The notes: generated from the letters alone by a model not told the origin. Positions 12,869 through 26,681 are shown, counted from the first letter of the stretch. The stretch: 64,000 nucleotides of DNA from Castanea sativa (GCF_040712315.1 NC_134022.1:1426001-1490000); one strand, 5' to 3'. Made by a program: numbers and translations.

Positions 12869-14040
12869 TATATAGTTAGGGGCCAATATTATTGTTTAAA
12901 CAATATTTGTCTCAATGTTAATCCAAAATCAATGAAAATTCTTCATCTAGTGCATCACACAGATTAATTAAGAAGCTAATAATATAACTTATGTTTAGAG
13001 TTTGACAGTATTAGAGGCTAGGAAAATGATCTTTCTAATGTCCTCCTTATAATGAAAGAAGCAATATAATCCGTGCAGCAAAAAAAAGAAAAGAAAAAAA
13101 AAAGCAATTTAATCCCATAACTATAGCCCCATTTTGTGGGTGCAAATTAACTCGATCGGTAAAGTCTTTATTGTCATATAAGTATGGTTTTCAGATCCAG
13201 ACCAGTTTAAAGAACTGAAAAAGGGAGATGTTCAAGATTTTTAAGGTTGGACTGACATCGAATCGAGATCGAACCGTAATGACGTCACAATTAATTTAAT
13301 AATTATTTAAAAGATAAAAAATATATTAAATTAGTAAAAATTGAAAAATTAACAAAAATAATCCAAATAATTATAAAAATATATATTTCAAATATATTTC
13401 TTATGTCATAAATTTCATAATGTAAATAAGATATATTAAATTCTAAGAAAATATAATTATGCAAATAAAAAATATTGAATTCTAAGCATAATTGACAACC
13501 CAATATTTTCTTTTTTATGCTCCATTTGAATAGTCAACCATTTGTGAATTTAAAAAAAAGAGAGTACAAGAGTGGATGCACATTGGTTTGCCTGCTCATT
13601 AAAGAATGGGTTAAATAAAAGAACAAATCCCCATAAAATTTAAGAAGTGCTTGACAGCAAGCATCAGTGGTTGACAGTAGGACTGTGCAAAAGGAAATTA
13701 GAGTTGACCTTCCCGACCAGCGTTGACCTTCCCACACTGCAACTGCAACCGACCTACGGGGCCAACGTCAGTGATCTAAACATGAAGGGACATTCAACGC
13801 TGATGCGGTGTAGTCGTCGGAGTTGCAATCCCTCACCAATGAGGCACTAAACCGAACCAATATATGCAAATCGTTCATTAGTTTTTCAACTTTTGGATAC
13901 AACATCGTTTTACTGAGTATGGATTTTAATTTTTTTTATTACTAAAACGACATCGTATTGGGTATTATTATAAAAAATAAAATAAAATAAAAAAATAAAC
14001 AAAACGACACTGTTTGGTTCTAGGTTTTCAGATTTCCCTC
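12869..14040. other. Gene-free stretch ahead of the hAT pseudogene
   Basis: Mostly AT-rich sequence. A GC-richer patch at 13640-13850 holds a direct repeat of GTTGACCTTCCC. It may be the 5' subterminal region of the hAT element whose promoter follows, but I could not define a terminal inverted repeat. Confidence 0.3.
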
Positions 14041-14042
14041 AC

Positions 14043-15158
14043 TATAAATACACTATATTTCTCTCTCATAAGACTTAACTCTCTCTCTGACTCTTGCCTC
14101 TCGCCTCTCACCTCTTGCCAGATTGCTGCCTCGTCGCCTCGTGTCTGAGCTCGCATCAGCTCATTGCGGACAGGCGCCCATAGTCACTGGTAAGCCATCT
14201 TTGTGTCTTGGGTATCTTGTTATTTTTTTGGTTGTTGGTAGTACAAAATTTACATGCTGGGTTTGTGTAAATGTTTGCCTTACATGGGTTTGTCACATTT
14301 GTGTTTCTACTTTCTTGTAATCTTTGTTTCCTAGGTTTGTGTTTCTTCTTGTTATTTTACATGCTACAAGCTTTGTATTGTACTCTGTTTTAACTTTTAT
14401 GAGAAAACACGTTGTTGGCCCAATGTGTCTAATAGACCCAGCAAATATTAAGTGTCTAATAGATATTAAGTATTAAAAATATTAAGTGTCTAGTAGACCC
14501 AACAAAGAAATGTTAAAAATTAAAATGACCCACTTAATTAGTTGAATTTGTGGTTTTATTTAGGGGGTGCAAATAGTTTCAACTTTCAATTGTTATCCAC
14601 ATAACTGCATGTAGAAGAATAAGTCTAAATTAGTCTTTGTTGTTTATGTTTCATCTATTGCAGTTTGTCAGATCTCTACAATTTTTTATTTTTCATTCAC
14701 TCTAAAAAATTATATACATTTTTATCCTCTTAAAGTAACTATAAATTTATAATGAAAAAAAGAAGAAGAAAGACACATGACATATTAAAATTGATAGAAT
14801 ATAAAGTAAAATGTTATGAATGAAATAACTTAAGATTTAAGATTTTTATTGGATATGAATGGGCTGCTTAAATATTTTTTTTGGAGGTTTATCTCTATCA
14901 TTTATGTATTGTTAACTATAGTAATTTATAAGTAACATGGATCCATCTCTGTCTTTTCTTTCTATTTTGGATCAGTTTCTGAAGAGTAAGATGGGTTGAT
15001 TTCCTCTAAACTTTTCTTATTATCAATTTTTCAGCACTTGTTTGGACTTTGGAGTGTTACATTGTTTCTTTAGTCCCAATAAATTATTTAACTTATTGCA
15101 TTGCATGAGCTAGCTAATTAGTGACTCGGTGTGTCATAGACTAAGTAGTAAGTACTAA

Positions 15159-15192
<34 letters not shown>

Positions 15193-15622
15193 CAGTATTT
15201 TAATTTTTGAGGGAGATGAGATTGAGAGAGTTCATGCTTTCAATCCTTCACCGAGAAGTAATCACTAAACGCTAATCACTCACTATATTCAACATTTTCA
15301 TTTTAAATTTTTAATACTCAGTATCAAATGCTTTAAGTTTATATATATAAAATAAAATTTTATTTTATATTCATATTGAGAATAATATGATGAATTCCTT
15401 ATAAATATCAGTGACATGAATTGTTGAGTAATGACTAATGATTGTTAGTCTATTGTTGTTGCCTTGTTGTAACTAAACTGATTAGTTATTGCCGTTATTG
15501 AATCTAGTTGTGAAATTCATTGATTGATAGTGAGCTATTTGATATTATATTTGTTGAAAAATTATAATTTGACATTGTTGTGGAAACTTTGTTTTTTGGT
15601 TGGTTGGAAATTTTTTTATTAG
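14043..15622 (+). promoter_or_regulatory. Promoter, 5' exon and leader intron of the hAT element
   Basis: TATAAATA at 14043-14050 is followed by a CT-rich leader exon ending in a strong donor at 14189 (TCACTG|GTAAGC). An acceptor TTATTAG lies directly before ATG 15623, giving a leader intron of about 1.4 kb. That intron contains a pure T run of about 31 at 15162-15192. Arrangement and spacing fit a transposon promoter with a spliced leader; the exon pairing is inferred. Confidence 0.45.
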
Positions 15623-17753
15623 ATGGATGTCGGTGCTCCACCTGGATTTGGTGCCCTTAGGGACCCTAATCCACCTCCTCCTAACCCTAATCCACCTGAA
15701 CCTGCAGCACCAATTGGTCTTGGTGCATCACTTCCCCCACTATTACCTAAATAAGGTGGTAAGGACCCGTCTATAGTATGACAACACTTCATTAAGTTGG
15801 TTGGTCTTGATCCCAAGAAGCCTAGGTCTGAATGCAAGTATTGTAAAAATCAATATAATTGTCATGGTAAGACAAATGGTACTTCGGGCAGGTTGCAACA
15901 CATGAAGGTGTGTAAGAAGTGGCATTTTCCTCGTGATGATAAGCAAAAAAGTTTGTCTTTCCAAGCTAAGAGGGAATGGGAAAGTGGTTCAAATGTGTTA
16001 GTGGTTGCAAACTATAGTAAAGAGAAGATAAGGTTGGCGTTGGCAAGGATGATCATTATTGATGAATTGCCTTTTAAATTTGTGGAGTGGCAAGGCTTTC
16101 AAGAATTTATGGAAATAGTTGAGCCTAGGTTTCCTATTCCCCATCGCACTACCATTACAAGAGCTTGTATGAAGATTTATTCTAGTGAGGTGGATATTTG
16201 GAGAAGGGCTTTTGTTGGGCAACGAGTTTGTGTGACAATGGATACTTGGACGTCCATACAAAACTTGAACTATATGGTAATCACCGCACACTTCATTGAT
16301 GGGGATTGGACTTACCAAAACAAAATCTTAAACTTTTGCCCTATAGCTAATCACAAAAGGGACACCATAGGTAGAGCGGTTGAGTCATGTTTGTTGAAGT
16401 GGGGTATAGATCGGTTGTTTACAATTATTACGGATAATGCTAGCTCTAATGATGTGGCAATTGATTATGTGAAGAAGAAAACAAAAGAAAGAGATAGTAG
16501 CATATTGTGTGGTGAGTTCATGCATATGCATTGTTGTGCGCATATCTTGAATTTGATAGTGCAAAGGGGGTTGAAGTTCATTCATGAATCAATTGCCAAG
16601 GTTCGGAATGCGGTGCGATATGTGAGAGCCTCTCCCGCAAGGTTTGCGATGTTTCAAGAATGTGTTGAAAATGAGAAAATCAAAACCAAATGTTTGTTGT
16701 CACTTGATATGCCAATAAGGTAGAATTCCACTTATCTCATGTTAGATTGTGCTTTGAAATTTGTGAGAGCATTTGATAGGCTGGAAGAGAAGGATGGGCA
16801 TTACAAACTTTATTTTTGTGAAGCAGATGAGAATGGGAAAAAGCCCATTGGTCCTCCTAACTACCTTGATTGGGAAAATGTCAAAACTTTTGTGAAATTT
16901 CTTGGCATATTTTATGAGGTGACACTTAGATTTTCTGGGTCCTTGTTTGTCACTTCTAATACATACTTCCATGAGCTAATTAGTATTGAAGATCAATTGT
17001 AACAGTTGCGTTGTGTTGATGGGGATCCATTTTTGAGGAGTATGGCGATAGAGATGAAAAAAATATATGGTAAGTATTGGGGAAGTACAATAATATCTAT
17101 TTGATGCTTTTTGTTGCTATTGTTCTTGACCTAAGGTATAGATTGAAGTATGTCAAGTTTTGGTTTAGGGAGTGGTATAGAAAGGACAAGGGGGATGTGA
17201 TGACCTCTAAAGTTCGGGATGCATTGAAGAGATTGTATGTGGAGAGAGTGGGTCAAAATGGAGTTTTGAGTTCTAGTGGTAGTGGTAGTGGTGCTTCATT
17301 GTCTAGGGACTCCAAACCAAGTGTTGTTAATGCTTCATTGTCTGATCACATTAAAAACTATAATAATAGGTTTAAGCAACACTTGGCGGACAAGGACAGT
17401 GTAGAAAGCAAATCTGAGTTGGATAGGTATTTATTGGAATCTTCTGAGGACCCTGATGTGGAAGATTTTGACATCTTGATGTGGTGGAAAATGAATTTTT
17501 CTAGATATTAGGTCCTTTCCCAAATTACCTGTGATGTGTTGACTATTCCTGTCTCTATAGTTGCATCCGATTCTGCTTTTAGTTCGGGGGGCGTGTTTTG
17601 GATTTGTTCCGTAGTTCACTATCTCCTAATACAATTGAAGCCCTTATTTGTACCTAAAATTGGTTGAAGGATGCAAAGAAAAAAAGACCAATAAAGCTTC
17701 AGGAGTGCATGGATAATGTGGAGGATATGGATGGTTTTGAGATTGACACTGGT

Positions 17754-17755
<2 letters not shown>
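15623..17755 (+). pseudogene. BED-finger hAT transposase, multiply broken
   Basis: The frame opens with a Pro-rich stretch from ATG 15623. A BED-type zinc finger follows (CKYCKNQYNCHG.., C-x2-C and H..C), then the hAT catalytic domain with VTMDTWTS and the IITDNASSND motif. Next come a linker and the C-terminal dimerisation region (PVSIVASDSAFS). This is the RICESLEEPER/DAYSLEEPER-like plant hAT architecture. Visible lesions are TAA 15752, TGA 15779 (Trp expected), TAG 16721 (Trp expected in VRWNSTYLML), TAA 17000, a 1-base loss near 17085, TAG 17509, a 1-base loss near 17590 and TAA 17655 (Gln expected in CTQNWL). The two catalytic-region motifs are still readable, so the copy is old but not ancient. 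A (TA)n run follows immediately. Cannot make a transposase. Confidence 0.85.

Positions 17756-17757
<2 letters not shown>

Positions 17758-17797
<40 letters not shown>
17758..17797. repeat. (TA)n microsatellite
   Basis: About twenty TA units directly after the hAT coding remnant. Confidence 0.9.
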
Positions 17798-17800
<3 letters not shown>

Positions 17801-18162
17801 CATTTTGTTTGTTGTATGTATCAATTATTCAATTGTTTATTTATTTGCTCAATGCTTAAGAATCATTTTGTTTTAAATGAGATTGTAGAAATTACATCGG
17901 TTTGCCCAATGCCTATGGAGGAGGATCCAAGCACCGTTGTGTTGGATAATGATGAGTGATGTGCTACTCTTTGCTTGGAGTTAGTTAGTAGTTAGTATTA
18001 TGTAAGTATACTTGCTATTATCATTCCCTTGTGTTAATTATAAATATTTTATTGTTCATAAACATTTTATTGTTATTAGCACGTGTTTATTTTGATATTT
18101 TGTACGAGTTTTAGAATGATGCATAGTGCAGACTTACTAGACAGAGGACTTAAAAGAATTAG

Positions 18163-18828
18163 TAGGGATGGCAATGGGGCGGGGTAGGGCCGAAGGATGG
18201 GGTCTTCGTCCCCGCCCCGCATAGTTGTCTTGCCCCATCCTCGCTCCGCCCCTCATAACGGGAAAAACTTTCTCACCCCATCCCCGCCCCTTGGGGCCCT
18301 GCGAAGCCCCGCCCCACCCCGTAAAACTCTATTTTTTGTTAATTTTCCCTATAATTAGTACAATTTTTTAATAAAATCTATTTCATTTATAAAAATATAC
18401 TTGAAATTACAACTAAATTTATTCCATAAAATCAAATTAATTTTTAGAAAAATTGAATAATATATCCAAGTGTTTAACAAGACAACCATAAAAAAATAAT
18501 TCTCATAGTATAACACAAAACAAAATAAAGACAGAGAACCACATTTGGTAAAATAAAATATGCTAATATTAATATGTTTGTTTAAATATTAGAGTTTTAG
18601 AGTATGAAAATTTTACAATTATAACCCTTAGTTGAGCGAAGCGGGGCGGGGACGGGGAGGGGCGGGGTGGGTCTAAAAAGTTTAAACCCATCCTCGCCCC
18701 GCCTCGTGGTGCGGGGCTAAAATCTTGCCCCATCCCCGCCCCACCACCTTTGCGGGGCTGGGAAAACCTGCCCGAGGCGAAGCGGGGAGGGGCGGGTTTA
18801 GCGGGGCGAGGAAAAATTGCCATCCCTA
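18163..18828. mobile_element. Non-autonomous hAT MITE with 8-bp target duplication
   Basis: Perfect terminal inverted repeats TAGGGATGGCAAT / ATTGCCATCCCTA bound a 666-bp element. The flanks are identical 8-bp sequences AGAATTAG at 18155-18162 and 18829-18836, diagnostic of hAT insertion. Both subterminal regions (18163-18325 and 18630-18828) are GC-rich, with repeated GCGGGG / CCCCGC motifs in inverted arrangement around an AT-rich centre. No coding capacity. It inserted downstream of the older hAT pseudogene, and the perfect target duplication argues for a fairly recent insertion. Confidence 0.92.
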
Positions 18829-19179
18829 AGAATTAGCATTCTTTTGCCTATATGCTAATTATATTTGTACATGTTATTGGTAGTGGACTTTTCACTAATG
18901 GTAGTTATTTAGGTATTTATGGTTGAGATTATCATTGGGATACAAGCAATTAGCATTCTTTTGCCTAATTGCTAATTTAATTTGTATATCTTTCTTTTGG
19001 CATTTGTGGACAACGACAAATGGTTTTGTAATACGTTATTAAGTAGATACATTAACGCTTATTGTTATTGACACTGACACACACAATGACATTATATGCT
19101 ACGTGATAGTATTTTGGGAGTTGAACTCTTATTGAGGCAATTTCAAAATATTTTTGCATGGTGAATGAAATGAAAAAAA

Positions 19180-19317
19180 TTAGATAGTTTGTCATATGTG
19201 GTTGACAGTAAAACAAGTAACCAAGCAGTCTGTGTAGTACATCATCTGCATAGAACTGAAGAAGAACTAGAAGACTCTAGAGGCAAAAATGTAGATTCAG
19301 AATTGGTTAAAACGCAC

Positions 19318-19352
<35 letters not shown>

Positions 19353-19430
19353 GCGAGACATAGAAGAAGAACAAGAAGATGGTGGTGCGATCTCAAGTCT
19401 GATAGTCTCACGGTGAGTGGTTGAAGTTTT
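19180..19430 (+). other. Possible orphan leader exon with splice donor
   Basis: A purine-rich leader containing (GA)n then GAGC repeats leads to ATG 19378, with only seven codons before TGA. A strong donor GTCTCACG|GTGAGT follows near 19410. It resembles the first exon of a host gene, but no following exon is recognisable. Low confidence; it could be chance plus microsatellite. Confidence 0.2.
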
Positions 19431-19455
19431 CTTACCAACCTTTAATTGGGCACCA

Positions 19456-19458
<3 letters not shown>

Positions 19459-19498
<40 letters not shown>
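19459..19498. repeat. (CT)20 microsatellite
   Basis: Uninterrupted CT units; no coding significance. Confidence 0.9.
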
Positions 19499-19499
<1 letters not shown>

Positions 19500-19503
<4 letters not shown>

Positions 19504-21890
19504 ATATTTTAAAATTTCAATGGTTAGAGTTGGAGTACATGTTCTCTTTGTTCTTATAGTACATATGCCAAATTTCCTTACAATTAGATGGTTTTTACTA
19601 TTTGATTTATAAATTCATCATTTATATTTTATACATGATTTTAAAATTTTAAATTTTAAATAGTTTATAGATGAGATATATCAATCTTAGATTATCTTGA
19701 AATTTTGCAAGTCTAGAGAGTATATATAAAAAAAGGAAATCTAAATGTTGATTTTACAAAATTCACATCTAATAAAAAAAATATTGAGTCATATAATTTT
19801 ATTTTTACTTAGAATTGCACTAAGTGAAATTTAAACTCACCCATATATATACTTAAATACATACTAGGGTAAACTAGTGATTATGGGTAAACTCAAAATG
19901 GTTTATTAAGATTGGATTTACTAAATAGCAACGCAAGAAATTTTTTCAAGACCGCCCCTAATTGAATTGATCCACATCATAACGAAATTCATTTGATTGA
20001 TACATAGACTTGCCAATTCAATATAGATCTAAGATATTTCCTCGAATCATTGATAAAAAGATTTTTTTTACTTGTTTCTCTAACTCAATTCTTAGAGAAA
20101 AACAATTTTCAATAACTTGTTGATCCCTATCCCTCTTCCCAGATTTCCAGATTTATTGTTTTTTTTTTTTTGCGACATGCACACAAATTTGACATGATTT
20201 TTCTTTTTATTAAATAAAAGGAGAAAAATACATTATATTTATAGGTCTCAATCCCACCTCAAAATATGTGATTATATTGTAATAGAGTATATTGAATATA
20301 GTATATATTTTATATTCATGAAAAAATTGTTAATATATGCCCATATTTATTGAACCTAGATTATGGTATGAAAGAGAAAGAATACCATTACCTCATGCTC
20401 AAAACAACAGTTGGATCTATGCATGTTAACATGATATAGCATGTAATAGAAAAAATAGTTTATGCTTCTGTGTAAAAGTTATGCGCAATATCTAAAAATC
20501 TAGACCATGTATGTGTGCATAGATTATTATATTTGGTTTGTCATTATTGAGGGAGATATCATTTATATATATATATATATATATATAGGTAAAAATTAGA
20601 GAAAATCCAATTAGATTCTACGATTGAAGTTCAATTTTGTGCCATGTGTATTAAGTTATTTATTTTTAGAGAGTTTTATTTCTTAATTTTGGAGCCAAAT
20701 ATGAGACTATATCATAAATATTCATTTAAGTAAATTATTGAGTATAAAAATCAAAGAGTCTAGAATTAATAAACTGTAAAAAAAAGGAAAAAAAAAGTTC
20801 TTCACAATATCAAAAAATAAGAATTGATAAAAACTTTTTTTTATAAATATGAACAATTTACATCTTCTACCTAATAATATTCTTACAAGATTTTTTAAAG
20901 ATTTAACAAAATATAAAAATGACTATATATCAATAGTATTTAAATTATATATATATATATATAAGAATTATGCTATGCATTTTAATGTATTTCTTTTAAG
21001 TATATTCATGCATATGCATGAAGTTACAAGCTAGTTAAAGATGATGAAGCTCAATCCTTGTCATGGCCTAAACATAATTTTACTTGGTGTGCAAACAAAG
21101 TAATTCAAATTCTAATTGCACAAGTCTTAGTATGGTGACATTCTCTATTCTAATCAATTTAAAGTCTTTTGGAACATGAAAAAGCTTTTGTAGTTGAACA
21201 TAAGAAAAAGCAGAAGAGAAATATGGATTACAGTGAGTAGGTGTACGTACAAGTTAGATTTTAGAGAATAATTTGCAAAAATCTCTAAACCTCAGCAAGA
21301 GTACATTTAAACATCATTTTTGCTAAAGATTCTAAAAATGGCGTTTTTGTGCTTGATAGAAAATGGAGGAACAAAGATTAAAATGAGAACAAAGAGAACA
21401 AAGACAGTAGAGTTACGTGGAAAACCCCATTAATAAGAGGTGAACAACCACGGTGGGAGAAAAGATTTTATGTTCTTATCCCTGAAAAGATGTATTTTTC
21501 AGAAAACTGACGTTAGATTCTTTCTGTTGTACATTTCATGCTTTTTGTATCTTCATCTTTCTTCCCCTCTCTTGGGTTGGGGTACTGTATAGTAGGTTAA
21601 TTATTTTATTAAATAGATCAACGTGGCCTTGTTGTTCTATTTTATTGCTATCATATTTTTCAATAATTCAAAGAGTATCATAATTGAAATATATCACACC
21701 CAGATTGAACTCTAGGTAAGAGACAAGTTTAGCCTAACGGAGGTAAGATGATTTTACTTATGTTGAAGTTTACAAAATCATTGTGTCTTTTTTTTATTAA
21801 AGGTAATCATGATTTGACTTTAGGTTTAATGATTTCATAAGAAACAACATCATCTACATTTGTTAATTCAAAAGTAATGGAATTTGCTAT
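19500..21890. other. AT-rich gene-free stretch
   Basis: No gene, transposon terminus or RNA gene recognised. Contains short (TA)n runs at about 20561-20587 and 20948-20962. Confidence 0.4.
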
Positions 21891-21897
21891 AACGTTG

Positions 21898-22742
21898 TGT
21901 ACGTTTTTAGACCCCCTTAAACACAACCTAATTAACCTAGTTATTTAGCCAAGTGATTAATTTAGATAAATTATACAGATCTAGGTTAACACAGATAAAT
22001 CATATCATTGAAACAGTGTGGAAAATAAATAACACAACGATATATAACCCAGGAAAACCAAACCGATAAAAAACTTGGGGAGGATTTAACTTAACTATCC
22101 TCAGGGTAAAACAGATCCACTATGAAAGAATTGAAATTTACACAATAGCGACTTAGACCACTAACATCCTATTGTTACCTCGAGTAGGAAACTTACTACC
22201 ATGATCACGTCACAGCTCTGAGTCCATGGACTACTTCTTTCTTGGATTCACAGCAAGTACAACCACTTCCACTTATGTATCTTTAAGCTCTTAATGTAGC
22301 AACTGAATGATCATCAAGTTCTTGATATAATCTTGATTCTTGATAACCCTAAGTCTATGTGAAGGCAAACACCTCTAGATCTCACAAGAGATTCACATAC
22401 ACAGCATAAACAACAACTGCAACAACCTGAAAACATGGCTAGGATTTTCCCTTTTATACCTAGGGCAAAGCATAAAACCCTACACATTAAATGGGCTTGG
22501 GCTGAGTTAAAAAATTCTGCAGAAAAACAATCTGCATGAGCTTCGATCAATCAAGTCTAATTTTGGATCGATCGAGCCAGACAGATTTACACAGTAAATC
22601 CTGCAGTGCACTCGATTTCAACTTTACACATAAACATATTTTGAGCAAGTCTAAAAACGAGACTAAACATTTTGATCATGGTTTGCTAATATTACAAAAT
22701 GAAGTTCTAATACATTTGAACCTAAAGTCTTAGAACCTAACA
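21898..22742 (-). mobile_element. Solo LTR, probably Ty1/Copia
   Basis: Read on the minus strand, the block starts TGTTAGGTTCTAAGAC and ends ..TTTAGACC.. to ACA, with TG..CA termini. It is homologous over its length to the + strand block 26816-27740. The flanks are CGTTG (21893-21897) and TGTTG (22743-22747), an imperfect 5-bp target duplication. No internal retrotransposon domain or second LTR lies next to it, so it is a solo LTR left by LTR-LTR recombination. The Copia label rests on general LTR style and is tentative. Confidence 0.7.
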
Positions 22743-22747
22743 TGTTG

Positions 22748-24824
22748 GATGGTACAACGGAAAACGTAAAGCACTACATCATGCATTTTCATTGTCAAAA
22801 AATAATTATGAGTTGTGCAAAGATCACAATTCTTTTTGCCATAATTCTAATGTGGTAAATTATAAGTAGCAGCCGATCAATTTCAAATAGATCTATCATT
22901 TTTTCTCTACTACTCAAAACTTACTACATCAGAATTGTGACAAAATTGTGGCATTTTCTCTATAATTATACCTATGAGTGTGGTGCAAAATTGTTTCATC
23001 GGAAAAATATAAATAGCCAGGATAAGAGATGAGACCAAAAAAAAAAAAAAACCAAAAAGATTTTAGTACATCAAGCTTACTTAGTAGCATTATTTACATT
23101 GTAATCTGTCAAAAAATAAATGGAAAAAATATACAGAAAACTAAGTTACGATCCTAAATACAAAGAAGAAGGTAGTCAAATAAATTAATGAGCCAAAAAA
23201 GAAAAAGAAAAAGAAGGTAAAACTAATTAATTTAGAATACTTGCAATCACTCCCCTGAGTGTCGATGCTAAGAATCCACTGTATAATTTAGTCCTCAATA
23301 TACATTGGTTATACCTCACACACATAAGACGGTTATTTTCAATACGTGTATGCATCGACTACATGTAATTGTTGAAATGAATATCCACCATATACCGAAA
23401 TATATCTCTCATCTTCACTTTGGCTACAACCATTTTTTATTCCCGTATCTAACTAAAGAGAAAATCACATTGAATGTTAGAGGTTCACTTTTATTTTTTT
23501 TCTTTTCATTAAAGATGTTTGAAATTGCTACTACAAATTTGGCAATAAGTAAATCATATATCAATCCCAAAAGATAAGAAGAAACGACACTAGTAGGTGT
23601 AAAAGAGACACTAGCAATGCACGTGACATGACAAATGTCATCTTCCTATTGATGGTTAGAGGTCAAGGCTCCAAAAGTGTTTGTAACCAAACCTTTTCCA
23701 TGTTCTTGTTCAGTGGAAACAGTTTGGCTCCAAAGATGCTTAGCCTTAGGGCTTAACCACCATTAATAGAAAGATGACATGTGTCTTATTTTGTGCAATG
23801 CACACGACTCGATTGTTTAGTTGGGTTAAGTGAGTCATGTGCATTGCACATGATATGAATGAATGTCATCTTCCACTTGGTGGTTGGAGCCCAAGACTCA
23901 AAATATATTTAAAACCAAATTTTGTTTGTTTTGTTAGGCTTGGCAAGTGTTTTAAGCCAATGGGTACATTGGGTCGAATCTGTAAGTGTATTCATATTAA
24001 GAGTTATAAGTTTTTTTGTTATTAGTTGATAGACTTTTAGGTGGTGTCTTTTAATAGATGCTATAGACGGTGCCTTTGGGAATAAGGTTAAATAGTGTGT
24101 TGCTTATAAACCGTTTGTGTATAATAAACACTACTCTTGAGAATAAGGGATTACGTTGGTTTGGAATCTTGGGATCTCTATCATAATGGATTACGTTGGT
24201 TTGAAATATTCGGATCTCTATCATAGCATTAGGATATGTCACATGTCTTAATGAGGGAGAATTTAAGATTTATATTCTCTAATATTCCGCTATTATAAAT
24301 AGTAATAATATATTGCTAGATGGATTTTGTTACTTGATGCCCTAAAGGCATTCAATTAGGAAATACTTTTAGATTCATAATGTAATGCCCCAAAATCATA
24401 AGCAATAAAAGTCTATTCAATCTGAATAATCTATAAAAAAAAAATATTAAATAAAAGTAACCAACAACCTAAAATCTCATCACAAATGTCAGAGCTTTAA
24501 TCCATCAAAGACAAAACATCCTCAAAATAATTCTCCAGTACAATGTTTAACGCCATAAAATAATAATAATATCCTCAGTTTCACAAAATAATTTATAATT
24601 GTTGTCTTCCAAGAATCTCTATTCGAATAATCCCTCTAATGTATATGTAAATGAAAATAAAGGGAATGAGATAACTCAATAAGTGGAATTCACTAACATT
24701 GGAGTGTGGGAACAAACCTTTCAATTTTTAAATAATTCTTACAAAAAATTCATAACTTATAACTCATCAATATTTTATCATCACATATTTCATATAAAAA
24801 AATTTATTTATATTGTGAGCCATC

Positions 24825-24826
<2 letters not shown>
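22748..24826. other. Gene-free stretch with repeat-like blocks
   Basis: No gene seen. Between 23590 and 23890 two segments share GCAATGCACRTGAC-like and AAATGTCATCTTCC-like words, partly in inverted order, suggesting a decayed MITE. A direct repeat of GGATTACGTTGGTTTGRAAT occurs at 24148 and 24188. Confidence 0.3.

Positions 24827-24885
<59 letters not shown>
24827..24885. repeat. (TA)n microsatellite
   Basis: About 29 TA units. Confidence 0.9.
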
Positions 24886-24890
<5 letters not shown>

Positions 24891-26615
24891 CTATCACATA
24901 AACAATTTCCTAGGCTTTTCTCGTGGTTAACGTTTACGCCCCGTTGACAGGGTTGTGCTATTCCCTTTTTGGGATTGGAACCTCCTTTTCATCCCATTTT
25001 CTTAAGGATGGCTCCTTTCAAACCTAAATGTGCACTCTCTTGCTAAAGAGCTTCCTTTTTGGATCCTCAATAATATACTCCCTTGCTAAGGAGTTATCAA
25101 ATATGCACTGTCCCATTTTCTGGGATTGTCTCTTGCTAATGATTAATTGTAGTATGATGGTCCTTTGCTAAGGACTAAATATAATACTAAGCTTTTAATC
25201 ACGACTTGCCATAAGTTTTCAAAATATATTCAATATGCTCACAAAAATAATCCATTCATAATTCTAAAAAATATAAAGATATATTCACATATACAAGTTT
25301 AAATAAATTTAGGTTGTCCCACAATTTTTTTCATAAAATGAATAGTCAATGTACACATCAAGCATTTATAAAATATCAATTTATATATAGAATATCAACA
25401 TATTTCTTTGATATAAAATAGTTTAATAATTAACTCTATTTGGAAAACCCCCAAAATTAGTAAACACCACTTACCTTCTAGTTGCAAAAATAAAAGGAAT
25501 CGACCACCCTCGAGTCACAATAAATCAGTAGAATTAGAACCTAGCAACACCAAAAATAGGTCCATCAATACACAAATTTCCCACTTAACAATCTGTTTTC
25601 ACACTTAAATAGTTTAATCTATCAACATTAAAGCCTACAGAGGTATTTAGTTTCTTTGAACTATACTTCAGTTTTGTCAGTGGGCATGGCTATTGAATTC
25701 GTGGCCATCATTGTTGGAATTGTAGTTGTTAAGTTGACAAATGGGAGAATTGAAATGCCCTATTTAATGCTTGAACTTGCCAATCAGGCTTCCAAAATTT
25801 TCACAATTATTTTAAGTCTAGTCACTACCTATGTTTGCCACCATAATTCCCTTGATGCCGCAAGACACAAGAATATTGCTGGGCACATATTTGGACAATG
25901 ATAAAGGTGTAGTTGCATGACAAATGGGTGGTGATATTTAGTGAGGCCATATACAGATATTGTACGTGCTGTGAGCCCGGGCTCGTTGAACTCTAGGCCC
26001 TGACCTTAAGGCACAATATACGATCACGTGCCCATTGGACCTTAGGTCTTAATCCGAACCCTCTTTCAGGCCCAACATGAGCCCAACTACCAAAAAAGAT
26101 CCCTCCCTTCTTGAACATCAGTAGAAGTTCACACCGATCAGTTGCACATCGACCGGGAAATGCGCGTGCCGAGAACATCCTATGTTCTTGGCACACGTGG
26201 TATTGCCTTGGGGAATATCACTATTGGGCAGTCTTTTGGAGGCTGGAACCAGTTCCAATGCCACTACAACTGTTCCCAACAAAGCATCTTCTTATAAAAA
26301 ACGATGATACCAAACCCCACCTACATGAGTGAGGTCAGGAAGCAATCATAACAACCTCCACTCATTTGAGGCTATAAATAGGAAAACAGAAGGAGAGGAT
26401 GAGGCTGGCAAGTAAAAGGGGAGAATAGAGTGAAAAAGGTAAGTGTTTCGAGAGAACAGAGGGACTGGGAAAGGGAAAGGGTCATTTGAACTAGGAAGTG
26501 CTATCGGGTCACCTGGCAAAGGACCACCCATAATAGGAAACTCTTAAGCCCACTACACAAATAAGTTGTGAGCCCAAATATAGGCCCATATAGTTTAAAG
26601 CGTCTTTGGGTACGA
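24886..26615. other. Gene-free stretch; unassigned repeat-like block and a short open frame
   Basis: 24900-25200 has a recurring CCTTGCTAAGGA-type word (several variants within 250 bp), typical of a retrotransposon LTR or leader but not assignable. 25656-25898 holds an open frame of 81 codons without a convincing start, containing a hydrophobic stretch (AIEFVAIIVGIVVVKL). I do not recognise it and see no supporting splice or promoter signals. Confidence 0.25.
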
Positions 26616-26617
26616 AT

Positions 26618-26681
<64 letters not shown>
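26618..26681. repeat. (TA)n microsatellite
   Basis: About thirty TA units, nearly pure. Confidence 0.9.

Noticed and set aside
16385..16585. Minus-strand open frames across the hAT pseudogene
   Set aside because: Shadow frames of the plus-strand hAT coding sequence.
25656..25898. 81-codon open frame with hydrophobic N-terminal part
   Set aside because: No ATG at its start, no recognised family and no splice or promoter support; mentioned only as a possible remnant.
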